A stretch of DNA of 45,959 bases from Hyphomicrobiaceae bacterium (GTDB taxonomy: Bacteria > Pseudomonadota > Alphaproteobacteria > Rhizobiales > Hyphomicrobiaceae): the NCBI GenBank assembly GCA_022844275.1, contig JALHMB010000018.1, forward strand, positions 1-45,959, written 5' to 3'. The position numbers and the translations under genes were made by a program. The notes under the pieces are model-generated. The model saw only the letters and a list, made by a program, of their open reading frames with translations, did no database searches and was not told the origin of the DNA. Positions 1 through 7,408 of this stretch are shown here, in pieces. The stretch's first letter is position 1; the number at the start of each line of letters is the position of its first letter.

Positions 1-52
1 GCTCGCGCAGGATGGCGATGATCTGCTCTTCCGAAAACCGCTTCCGCTTCAT
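1..52 (-). CDS. IS3-family transposase OrfA, N-terminal fragment cut by the window edge
   Basis: Reading leftward from the ATG at 52-50 gives MKRKRFSEEQIIAILRE, the usual start of the small OrfA protein of IS3-family elements, a helix-turn-helix protein that binds the IS ends. Only 17 residues lie inside the window, so the rest of OrfA and all of OrfB must lie to the left. The IS terminus is just upstream of the start, as expected. The family call is firm; the exact IS subgroup cannot be read from this stub. Confidence 0.8.
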   Translation of the reverse strand, partial: MKRKRFSEEQIIAILRE

Positions 53-114
53 CTTCCGGCTCCTCTCCATGAGCCGGATTCTAGCGCCTTCTGGACTAAA
101 TCGCGGGGGTCACA
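1..114 (-). mobile_element. End of an IS3-family insertion sequence
   Basis: Read on the minus strand, 114 to about 80 begins TGTGACCCCCGCG, which fits the IS3-family terminal pattern (TG start followed by a C-run). The OrfA start follows about 50 bases inside. The element enters from the left edge and ends at about 112-114. The other end and the target duplication are outside the window, so it cannot be seen whether the IS is intact. Confidence 0.7.
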
Positions 115-126
115 TCAATGCATTGA
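115..126. repeat. 12-bp perfect palindrome touching the IS end
   Basis: TCAATGCATTGA (115-126) is its own reverse complement and starts exactly where the IS3 end appears to stop. It could be part of the insertion target or chance; no second copy was seen nearby. Confidence 0.4.
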
Positions 127-545
127 GCCTTTAAAGTCGTGCCGACTACTGGGGAGATGATTCGGGAGCCGCTTCGGCTTGAGATCCGTAGAGCGTGTCC
201 TCTGATGTAGTCAGCAGTCGATTGGGGCCACCGCTATGCGCAAAGTCAGCTGCGTTGATCGATCGTTGCTCAATTGTTATCAGACTCTGCGCAGATCGTG
301 GCCAAATGCTGCCTAGAAAAGCGTAGGCGGCCATTGCTGGAGTGGACGGTCTAAGCAGCTGCCTGTTCGTTCCTGGTCCCACCGCCTCGGGTGACCCAGG
401 AAACATGTGCCGGCTCACATGTGGCTATTGCGACACGTTCGCACGAAGCCACTGGATTGAGTGCATATTTCGCTTGCGCCTTTCCATCTGTTGCGGCGAC
501 TTCAACTGAAGTCGTAAATTGTTCGTCGCGCGTGTGGAGTGGCGT
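127..545. other. Intergenic stretch, no recognised gene
   Basis: About 420 bases between the IS end and the first Hint-domain gene. The reading frames here are short, overlap on both strands and resemble nothing I recognise. The promoter of the Hint gene should lie here, but I cannot point to convincing -35/-10 boxes. The only clear signal is the ribosome-binding site GGAG at 536-539. Confidence 0.5.
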
Positions 546-1424
546 ATGCCTAAGTCGAACGTGGTCGTCCCCAGTTTGGGACGAGCCGGTCTTCAACTGA
601 GTCGTCGCAGTATTGTTGCCGCGGGCGCCATTCTTATGATGGCAGGGTCGGCAGCTACGTCAGAGGCTCTAGCCTTTGCCAAGCCCAAACCGCCACGTTT
701 TCATGGTCGTGGGGACGGCAGTGATTACATCCGGCCTCGCGAGAGCAACGATCACACCGGCCCGGACTGCGTCGGGTGTAACTGCTTTCTTCTCGGCACG
801 CAGTTGCTGACGCCGGCCGGCGAGCTTCCCATCGAGCATTTGAAGATCGGCGACCGTGTCGTCACGCTCGACGGAGAGACACGGAAGGTCCGTTGGATCG
901 CTCGGATTGCATTTGACAGAGAGTGCGGCGCGTCCTGGTCAACTGAAGTGCAGCCCGTCAGAGTGTCGAAGGACGCGCTTAGCTCCGGTCGGCCGTCAAG
1001 AGACCTCTATCTTTCGCGCTGGCACATGCTCTTTTTGAATGGCGTGTTGATGCCAGTGAGCAATGTCATCAATGGGCGAACCATAGCGCCTGTAAGCCCT
1101 GCGACGGATCGGCTTGAGTACTATCATGTCGAGCTCGATCAGCATGAGGTGCTGCTCGCAGATAGCGCGCCCTGCGAAAGCCTTCTCGCATCGGCTGAGA
1201 GCCGGCAGCAATTCGATAATTATGACGAGTACGTTGCACTTTATGGAGGGGCCACAGCGCTCCCGATGACGCCCTGCGCGCCTATTGTGTCCTTCAATGG
1301 TGGAAGGAGCGAGCTGAACTCTCGCCTGCGGAGTGCACTGGCCCCGGAATTTGATATCCGTCGGCCCTTGGATATTGTGCGCGACGATCTCGACGCGCGG
1401 GCGCTGCTTTCACGCGCCGCTTGA
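546..1424 (+). CDS. Tat-exported Hint-domain protein, copy 1
   Basis: Predicted 292-residue protein. I chose ATG 546 over an upstream TTG at 519 because GGAG sits 6 bases before it. The N-terminus has a twin-arginine signal (SRRSIVAAG, Arg20-Arg21, then a hydrophobic stretch), so export folded through the Tat system is likely. A Hint domain of the Hint_2 type starts at Cys80 (CFLLGTQLLTP), the position of the nucleophile in intein and Hedgehog-like domains. Later family signatures include LYLSRWHMLFLNGVLMPV, NGRTI and YYHVELDQHEVLLA. No large extra domain is attached, so it is a stand-alone Hint protein. The cleavage or splicing product and the biological role are unknown. It is a clear paralogue of the gene at 1693. 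Confidence 0.85.
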   Translation: MPKSNVVVPSLGRAGLQLSRRSIVAAGAILMMAGSAATSEALAFAKPKPPRFHGRGDGSDYIRPRESNDHTGPDCVGCNCFLLGTQLLTPAGELPIEHLKIGDRVVTLDGETRKVRWIARIAFDRECGASWSTEVQPVRVSKDALSSGRPSRDLYLSRWHMLFLNGVLMPVSNVINGRTIAPVSPATDRLEYYHVELDQHEVLLADSAPCESLLASAESRQQFDNYDEYVALYGGATALPMTPCAPIVSFNGGRSELNSRLRSALAPEFDIRRPLDIVRDDLDARALLSRAA

Positions 1425-1435
1425 AACCGGGCAAC

Positions 1436-1472
1436 CCACAACTACTAGGCGCCAGCAGGCCGGCAGTTGTGG
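1436..1472. repeat. Inverted repeat downstream of the first Hint gene
   Basis: CCACAACT (1436-1443) and AGTTGTGG (1465-1472) form an 8-bp stem around a 21-base loop that itself contains GGCGCC. No T-run follows, so it is not a classical intrinsic terminator, though it could slow transcription between the two paralogues. Confidence 0.35.
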
Positions 1473-1692
1473 ACAACTCCCACAACAAGCACTGCCACTG
1501 GAGTAGTGTTCTTCGGGCGAATCTACCACTTTCGACGTCGATTTCGGATGTCCCGTGTTGTTTTAGCAACGGCGAGCACAAATAGCCGTTCGCAATTCCC
1601 CTCATCTCTTGCGCGCCGGCCGATTCCTCTGCGAGATAGGTGCTACAAGGTTAATGGGTTGGATGACTTTGTGGTCATTACGGAGGGGCTGA

Positions 1693-2529
1693 ATGTCTGG
1701 AATGGATAATGAAGCGGCCGGCCGCGGAAAGCCGGACATGAAGCTCAGCCGGCGCAGTTTGGTTGCCGCTGGGGCGCTGGTCATGACAGCGGGTGTGGGA
1801 CTGGGAGCTAAGAAGGCCCGCGCATTGACGGACGCCGAGCGTGAAAATCTTTGCGATGGGGACAACGCAAATACGACCCCATTCTGCCAGTGCTTCCTCT
1901 CCGGCACGCATCTGCTGACACCTAACGGTGAGATTGCCATTGAGCATATGCGCATTGGCGATCTTGTCTCCACCGAGAACGGCGAGGCGCGCGCGATCCG
2001 CTGGATTGGCCGTATCACGGTCGATCGCGACAGCGCCGCTCCGTCTCACACAGATGCCATGCCGGTTCGCGTTGCAAAGGACGCGTTCGGCATGGGCAGC
2101 CCGCACCGGGATCTCTACCTCTCTCGCGCACACATGGTGCATCTCAATGGCGTGCTGATCCCCGTTGGCGACCTCATCAACGGCCGGACCATCACCGTCG
2201 TGGATGTCCCTGGCGATCAGATTGCTTACTACCACGTCGAGCTAGAGACGCACGATGTCCTCATCGCCGAGGGTGCGCCGTGCGAAAGCTTCCTGACGAC
2301 GGTCGAGAAGCTTGTCTCGTTCGACAACGCGGACGAGTACTACGCGCTCTATGGCGCCCCAGCCGACACGGCACCATGCGCGCCGCTGGCTGCTTTCGTC
2401 GGCGGCCGCAGTGAGCTGAAGTCGCGGCTTCGCAGTGCGATTGCGGTGGTGGTGGATATCCGCGAGCCGCAAGATGTTGCGCGCGACCACGTGGAACGCC
2501 GGGCGATCGAGCTGGCCAAAGCGGCTTAG
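1693..2529 (+). CDS. Tat-exported Hint-domain protein, copy 2
   Basis: Predicted 278-residue protein. ATG 1693 is preceded by a strong GGAGGGG site at 1682-1688. The Tat motif SRRSLVAAG has its arginines at residues 20-21, the same position as in the neighbour at 546. The Hint domain starts at Cys67 (CFLSGTHLLTP), continues with IEHMRIGDLVST, RDLYLSRAHMVHLNGVLIPV and INGRTI, and ends with YYHVELETHDVLIAEGAPCESFL. The two proteins match along most of their length and differ mainly in the linker between signal and Hint domain, so this is a tandem duplication. Autocatalytic cleavage is known for Hint families, but activity and substrate here are not known. Confidence 0.87.
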   Translation: MSGMDNEAAGRGKPDMKLSRRSLVAAGALVMTAGVGLGAKKARALTDAERENLCDGDNANTTPFCQCFLSGTHLLTPNGEIAIEHMRIGDLVSTENGEARAIRWIGRITVDRDSAAPSHTDAMPVRVAKDAFGMGSPHRDLYLSRAHMVHLNGVLIPVGDLINGRTITVVDVPGDQIAYYHVELETHDVLIAEGAPCESFLTTVEKLVSFDNADEYYALYGAPADTAPCAPLAAFVGGRSELKSRLRSAIAVVVDIREPQDVARDHVERRAIELAKAA

Positions 2530-2556
2530 GTTACTGCAGTCGATATGAACACAGCG

Positions 2557-2587
2557 TGCGCCGGCCTCTGGCCGGCGCATCTGTTTT
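2557..2587 (+). terminator. Intrinsic terminator after the second Hint gene
   Basis: TGCGCCGGCC (2557-2566) pairs perfectly with GGCCGGCGCA (2570-2579) across a 3-base loop, followed by TCTGTTTT. This ten-pair GC-rich stem with a T-tail is a textbook rho-independent terminator. It also separates the Hint pair from the convergent NusG-like gene ending at 2622. Confidence 0.85.
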
Positions 2588-2621
2588 GAGTTGTTCGACG
2601 ACTGCGCCGATCGCGCAAAGC

Positions 2622-3164
2622 TCAGAGCGATCGCACGCCAGCCGAAGTGACTCTCAGTCGGACGTCCTGCTGCAGCAGGTTCGTCAGCAGAACCAGCCGA
2701 TCCTTATCGCTCATCTCGATGATGCGGCCGATCAAGCCGTCGAACGGACCGCCGCTCAACCGTACTTCCTGACCTAGCTTGTAAGGTGTTGCGGGCTTCG
2801 CGATCACGCCGTCGACCTCCCGTGCGCGGAGGCCGTCGATGAAGCTGCCGTCGACAAAGGCGGGCTGGTCGCCGATCCTGACCAAAGTGCGCACCCCATA
2901 CGTCGACAAGATCGGTCGCCACACCGTCATCTCTGACGCCACTTGGGCGAAGACATATCCCGGGAAGAGCGGACGCAGCACGTCCTGCACGCGCCGGGCG
3001 TGGCGAACGCGCTTGAACTCCCGGGGGCAATAGGCTTCGAAGTTCTGCCGTATGAGATTTTCTATGGCGATGGGTTCACGATGAGGATGCGTATTGATGG
3101 CCACCCACCGGGTAGCGGCTTGTCGGGGAAGATCGACATGGATCGGATCTAGACTGCCGTCCAT
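2622..3164 (-). CDS. NusG/RfaH-like transcription antitermination factor
   Basis: Predicted 180-residue specialised NusG paralogue. The NGN domain begins at RWVAINTHPHRE and contains the hallmark PLFPGYVFAQV. The C-terminal KOW-like part runs from YKLGQEVRLSGGPFDG to the end. Proteins of this family bind RNA polymerase and help it read long operons such as capsule or LPS clusters. I chose the ATG at 3164 because GGGAG lies 8 bases upstream; a GTG at 3197 would add 11 residues but has no ribosome site. It diverges from the polysaccharide cluster, so control of that cluster is the natural inference, not shown by sequence alone. Confidence 0.85.
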   Translation of the reverse strand: MDGSLDPIHVDLPRQAATRWVAINTHPHREPIAIENLIRQNFEAYCPREFKRVRHARRVQDVLRPLFPGYVFAQVASEMTVWRPILSTYGVRTLVRIGDQPAFVDGSFIDGLRAREVDGVIAKPATPYKLGQEVRLSGGPFDGLIGRIIEMSDKDRLVLLTNLLQQDVRLRVTSAGVRSL

Positions 3165-3589
3165 GGAAACACTCCCGTTACGAGCAACAAAGGGCACATC
3201 AAGTCACGAATGCTGCATCCATAGTTATCGTGCCGCACTTTGAGGCGCAACATGCCCGCGTCCAAATCTCGCGGTTACTTCGGAGGTGTGCCGCTGGTCT
3301 AGCCGGCGGCGCGCTTGAATGCCTCTAAGTGCCCGTTGTTTGTGCTCCGGTGGTGCAGAAGCGCCATGGCTTGTACTCGGTGATCTGGTAAGCTTTCTGC
3401 TGGCGACCTCTAGATCCAGGCGAGGTCTTGAACTTCGTCCGAGTGGGCAAGAAAACTGCCTGGGATAGGGTTGAGACACGATCTCGTAGCGACATCGAAG
3501 GTATGCTACCAAGGAAATTACTCGGTGGGACAATGGCCGTGGGGGATGCGGTTGCGATTGGTCCGCACCCTTGATTAAGAGTTGGGGCG
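3165..3589. other. Divergent intergenic region between the NusG-like gene and the export operon
   Basis: About 425 bases with no credible gene. It must contain the promoters of both the NusG-like gene (leftward) and the polysaccharide operon (rightward). I see no convincing sigma-70 boxes. A GGTAGCAT string on the minus strand near 3505 recalls the ops element used by RfaH, but it points away from the operon and is too short to rely on. Confidence 0.5.
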
Positions 3590-4405
3590 ATGCAAATGAT
3601 TTATCAGAGCCGACGGCTCGGAAGTGTATTGCTGACCATCGCTTTGGGCACGATGCTCGCCGCGTGTGGTCCCTCTTTGAATGATAGCTTCACGAGCTCA
3701 CTTCAGAGCGAGCCGTCGACCACCGCTGGGCTGGGAGCACCCCCGTTTCAGATTACGACCGATGAGCAGCCTCGCCCGATCAAGGTCAAGGCGTCACCTG
3801 GCCTGGCCAAAGAAATCCGTAGTCTGGAAAGCCAAAACACGCCGGGCAGCGATGGCTATCGCATAGGCCCGCAGGACGTCCTGAATATATCCGTCTATCA
3901 AGCGCCCGATTTGACCAAGACTGTTCAGGTGGCTGAGACAGGGACGATCAATCTCCCGCTCGTAGGCGATGTTCAAGCGAGTGGCTTATCTGCGCGGGAT
4001 CTCGAGCGCTCATTGAAAGCTAGGCTTTCCGAAAAGTACTTTCAGAATCCCCAGGTGACGGTGTTCATCGCAGAGTACAACAGCCAGCGTGTAACAGTCG
4101 AAGGCGCGATTAAGGGCCCAGGCGTCTATCCCTATCGGGGGCCGACGACCTTGCTCGAGCTGATTGCCAAAGCTGGAGGCGTGAGCGACGTCGCCAACGG
4201 CAGCGATGTGATGGTCTTCCGTACCGCCACAGGTGCGAAGCAGGCGGCGAGGTTTGATATCGATGAAATCAAGGCCGGGCGCGCAACGGATCCTCCTATC
4301 ATGCAGGGTGATGTTGTGATCGTGAATGCCTCCACCGGCAAAAAGCTTTATCAAGACGTCATGAAGGTACTGCCATTGGTGGGTGTCTTTGGGATGCTCC
4401 TGTAG
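3590..4405 (+). CDS. Outer-membrane polysaccharide export lipoprotein (Wza/GumB type)
   Basis: Predicted 271-residue OPX protein. The N-terminus is a lipoprotein signal with the lipobox LAAC and acylated Cys26. The polysaccharide export domain follows (DGYRIGPQDVLNISVYQAPDL, then GTINLPLVGDVQASGLSARDLE), then an SLBB-type segment (VTVEGAIKGPGVYPYRG, LLELIAKAGGV). Such proteins form the outer-membrane channel through which exopolysaccharide or capsule leaves the cell. It opens the cluster and is followed 24 bases later by its usual partner, the co-polymerase/kinase. The start ATG 3590 is preceded by GGGG; a second ATG two codons on is possible. Confidence 0.93.
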   Translation: MQMIYQSRRLGSVLLTIALGTMLAACGPSLNDSFTSSLQSEPSTTAGLGAPPFQITTDEQPRPIKVKASPGLAKEIRSLESQNTPGSDGYRIGPQDVLNISVYQAPDLTKTVQVAETGTINLPLVGDVQASGLSARDLERSLKARLSEKYFQNPQVTVFIAEYNSQRVTVEGAIKGPGVYPYRGPTTLLELIAKAGGVSDVANGSDVMVFRTATGAKQAARFDIDEIKAGRATDPPIMQGDVVIVNASTGKKLYQDVMKVLPLVGVFGMLL

Positions 4406-4429
4406 GCGTAACCAGATCAGGCCCAGCTA

Positions 4430-6721
4430 ATGCAGAACGGCCGAGCGATCGCACGCGGATATCCTGAGGCCAGCTCGGGCCGGCAGGTCGCGCCCGTCGA
4501 CGATGTTACGCCGCTACGCGGACCCTATGGCGCGGCAGACTATGCGGAAGAGCCGGCGGGCGACGATTTCCGCCGCCTGTTCTTCGAAGCGTTGCGGATT
4601 GCCGTAAAACGCAAATGGCTGATCCTTGCCGTCGCCGTTGTGGCTGTTGCCATAAACGCGGTCAGGACGCTTATGATCGTCCCGATGTATACGGCGACGG
4701 TCCGAATCCAGATCGACGCTCGGCCGATGAAAATCGTCGAAGGTGGACAGGTCGAACCAACAGAGGGAGGCATGGACGTTCTGCGCACCCAGGTCGAACT
4801 CTTGCAGAGCAAAGCCGTGGCGGAGCGCGTAGCGTCGATTGCCAAGCTGGCCGACGATCCTGACTTCTTCAGGCCGCGCCAGTTCTCGATTATGGGGGGT
4901 CTGAAATCGTTTCTGAGTGGGGCCTCGGCTCAAGACCGGCCTGAGCCCGACCGGGCTACCCTGGAGAAAATAGCTTCGTGGATCGTCGCGGGCAATCAAT
5001 CCGTGCGTGTGGTCTCGGGTTCCCGCCTCGTGGACGTCAGTTACTCGGATCCCTCGCCTGGACGGGCGCAGCGAGTCGCCAATGCCTACGGTGAGGCCAT
5101 CATCGCATCGAATATCGACAAGCGATTCCAGGCCAACGTCTATGCCAAGACTTTTCTCGAGGACCAGTTGGCGCAATTGAAGTTGCGGCTCGAGGAAGCG
5201 GAGAAGGCTGTCATTGCCTTTGCCGAGAAGGAAGAGTTCGTCATCACCGGCGACAAGGCGTCGATTGCCGAGGCCAATCTCTCGGCAGCCAACACCACGC
5301 TGGGAGGTCTCATCTCCGAACGTATCAAGGCCGAGCAGATGTGGCGGCAGGTCGAAGCTGTCGACGCCGTGAATATTCCGCAGTTACTGCTCAATCCGGT
5401 GATTTCAGGCCTTCGAGCGACCCGCAACACACTCGATAGCGAGTACAAGGAAAAGCTCGAGACCTTCAAGCCGGGCCATCCGGCGATGCTCCAGCTCATG
5501 AACCGGATGAAGGAAATCGATCGTCAGATCGTGATCGAGGTCAAAACGATCAAGGACTCGCACAAGGCGGCTTTCGAGCAGGCGCTCCAGCAAGAGAATG
5601 AGATGCGCGCTCGAATCGAGACCTTGCGGGTGGAGACGTTGGACCTGCAGCGTCGCAGCATTCAGTACAACAACCTGCGACGGGAAGCGAACACGATACG
5701 GACGCTCTACGAGGGACTGCTGCAGCGGCACAAGGAGGTGGATGTCGCGGGCGGCATCGGGGCCAACAACATATTCGTCGTCGACCGGGCCTCGCCTCCT
5801 GGCAGGCCATCCTCGCCCAATATGAGCCGCGCCTTGATGATGGCGCTCATGCTCGGTCTCGGAGGTGGCTTTGGAGTCGCATTTCTCCTCGAGCGCCTCG
5901 ATGATGCGGTGCGCGCGCCGGATGAGGTCGAACGCCTCTCGGGTCTGCCGACCCTTGGTGTGATTCCCAACGTCGGCAAGGAGGCCAAGGTCGAAGTCGA
6001 ACTTCTCAATCCGCGATCGTCGGTTGCGGAAGCCTATCGATCGCTATGCACGGCCCTCCAGTTTTCGACCGACCAAGGACTGCCGCGCTCGATCCTCGTC
6101 ACGAGTGCGGTGCAGGGCGAGGGAAAGTCGATCACGTCGCTCGGGATCGCACGTCACTTCGCCAACATGGGCATGCGGGTTCTAATCATCGATGCGGATA
6201 TGCGCAATCCCTCGATGCATCGAAAATTGGGTCTCGATAACAGCGTCGGCCTCAGCAACTATCTGACGGGTGACCTGCTGCCGCCAGAGACTTTCCAGGC
6301 GACCGGCCTCGGCGAGCTGACATTCATGGCGACAGGCCCGCTGCCGCCCAATGCTGCAGACCTTCTTGCTGGCCCGCGTCTGCATTCTCTGCTTTCTGTT
6401 GGCATGGAGACCTTTGATCTGATCGTCATCGATTGTCCACCTGTCATGGGTCTGGCCGATGCACCGCTGCTTTCCAATGCCACGGCTGCGACCGTGTTCG
6501 TGGTCGGTGCCGGCCAATCACGCCCGGCTCAGATCCGCGGCGCCCTCAAGCGCTTGCAGTTTGCGCGCAGTCCCATCATTGGAACGGTGCTTACGAAATT
6601 CGACGCCCGTAATGCCTCCTACGGCTATGAGTACGGCTATGTCTACGGAGACAATCCCTATGTTTATGGAGGTCAAGTCGAGGGCAAGCGGGGAAAACAG
6701 GCTCGACTGAGACAGGCGTAA
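4430..6721 (+). CDS. Polysaccharide co-polymerase fused to a tyrosine kinase (Wzc/ExoP type)
   Basis: Predicted 763-residue inner-membrane protein that sets chain length and links synthesis to export. An N-terminal Wzz-like part has its first membrane helix at about residues 61-80 (KWLILAVAVVAVAINAV), then a long periplasmic coiled-coil stretch with the GNVR-type end and a second helix near residues 464-485 (ALMMALMLGLGGGFGVAFLL). The C-terminal BY-kinase has Walker A SAVQGEGKS (559-567, Lys566), Walker A' LIIDADMRNP (Asp588, Asp590) and Walker B DLIVIDCPP (663-671). The tail carries seven tyrosines between 731 and 746, the usual autophosphorylation cluster. The single-chain fusion is typical of Proteobacteria. 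No defect is seen. Confidence 0.94.
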   Translation: MQNGRAIARGYPEASSGRQVAPVDDVTPLRGPYGAADYAEEPAGDDFRRLFFEALRIAVKRKWLILAVAVVAVAINAVRTLMIVPMYTATVRIQIDARPMKIVEGGQVEPTEGGMDVLRTQVELLQSKAVAERVASIAKLADDPDFFRPRQFSIMGGLKSFLSGASAQDRPEPDRATLEKIASWIVAGNQSVRVVSGSRLVDVSYSDPSPGRAQRVANAYGEAIIASNIDKRFQANVYAKTFLEDQLAQLKLRLEEAEKAVIAFAEKEEFVITGDKASIAEANLSAANTTLGGLISERIKAEQMWRQVEAVDAVNIPQLLLNPVISGLRATRNTLDSEYKEKLETFKPGHPAMLQLMNRMKEIDRQIVIEVKTIKDSHKAAFEQALQQENEMRARIETLRVETLDLQRRSIQYNNLRREANTIRTLYEGLLQRHKEVDVAGGIGANNIFVVDRASPPGRPSSPNMSRALMMALMLGLGGGFGVAFLLERLDDAVRAPDEVERLSGLPTLGVIPNVGKEAKVEVELLNPRSSVAEAYRSLCTALQFSTDQGLPRSILVTSAVQGEGKSITSLGIARHFANMGMRVLIIDADMRNPSMHRKLGLDNSVGLSNYLTGDLLPPETFQATGLGELTFMATGPLPPNAADLLAGPRLHSLLSVGMETFDLIVIDCPPVMGLADAPLLSNATAATVFVVGAGQSRPAQIRGALKRLQFARSPIIGTVLTKFDARNASYGYEYGYVYGDNPYVYGGQVEGKRGKQARLRQA

Positions 6722-6731
6722 ATGTGATGCA

Positions 6732-7337
6732 ATGCGTGAAGGGACAGCACTCGAGTCCGCTCTAGGCCTTCTACATTTGCCATCGCGCGTGCGGACGCTC
6801 CGCGCGCGCGAGCTGCCGGCAGATCTGGAGACGTTGCTTCGCATCGTTGCTGGCGATGACAGCGTATTGTCGCAGGCGATGAAGACCAGCGAACTGTCCG
6901 CGAGCGTAGTCCAGTCGGCGGCGAGCTTCTATATCGAGCAGATCCTGCTGCATCCAGAGGCCGACAGCTATCGCGTGCTCGGCGCAGCGCCAGATGCAAC
7001 CATCGATGAGTTGCGCCGTAACATGGCCTTGTTACTGCGCTGGCTCCATCCCGATCATGAAGCCAATGGCGCCCGTGCGCTCTTCGCGAACCGCGTCACT
7101 CAAGCGTGGAACGACGTCAAAACGGCTGAGCGACGTGTCGTCTACGATGCCACTCGGAACGTCGGCGTCAACGGAGTGTCAGCACGAGATCCGCGTCAAG
7201 CCGGGCCACCGACAACATCCAGGCGGCCTGACGAGGCTCCCATGCGCGCCTCGGCCCAGCGTGTGGGAAGACCTGTCCGCCGACCGAAGAGCATCTGGCG
7301 CTACCTGAAACGTTTGATGGGTCAAGGCCGCAGTTGA
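6732..7337 (+). CDS. J-domain protein within the polysaccharide operon
   Basis: Predicted 201-residue protein. Residues about 79-142 look like a J domain: YRVLGAAPDATIDELRR, then RWLHPDHE with the HPD triad at 106-108 needed to stimulate Hsp70 (DnaK) ATPase, and a final helix ending in VVYDAT. It lacks the Gly/Phe-rich, zinc-finger and client-binding domains of full DnaJ, so it is a DnaJ-like specialist. The N-terminal 75 residues are helical and unrecognised, and the C-terminus is Arg/Lys rich. It lies 10 bases after the kinase gene, so it is co-transcribed. A role as chaperone adaptor for the export or kinase complex is inference. Confidence 0.8.
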   Translation: MREGTALESALGLLHLPSRVRTLRARELPADLETLLRIVAGDDSVLSQAMKTSELSASVVQSAASFYIEQILLHPEADSYRVLGAAPDATIDELRRNMALLLRWLHPDHEANGARALFANRVTQAWNDVKTAERRVVYDATRNVGVNGVSARDPRQAGPPTTSRRPDEAPMRASAQRVGRPVRRPKSIWRYLKRLMGQGRS

Positions 7338-7408
7338 GATCCTACGACGCTGGAGTCGGGGCAGACCTCAGCTGCAGAACGCGAGTTCTATGAGGAAAGT
7401 CGTCCCGG

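Noticed and set aside
3498-3512. ops-like GGTAGCAT element for the RfaH-like factor
   Set aside because: Points away from the operon, only 8 bases match, and the same 8-mer occurs elsewhere (near 9628 and 38847) in unrelated places.
4514-5176. Minus-strand open frame of 220 codons
   Set aside because: Antisense of the co-polymerase/kinase gene.
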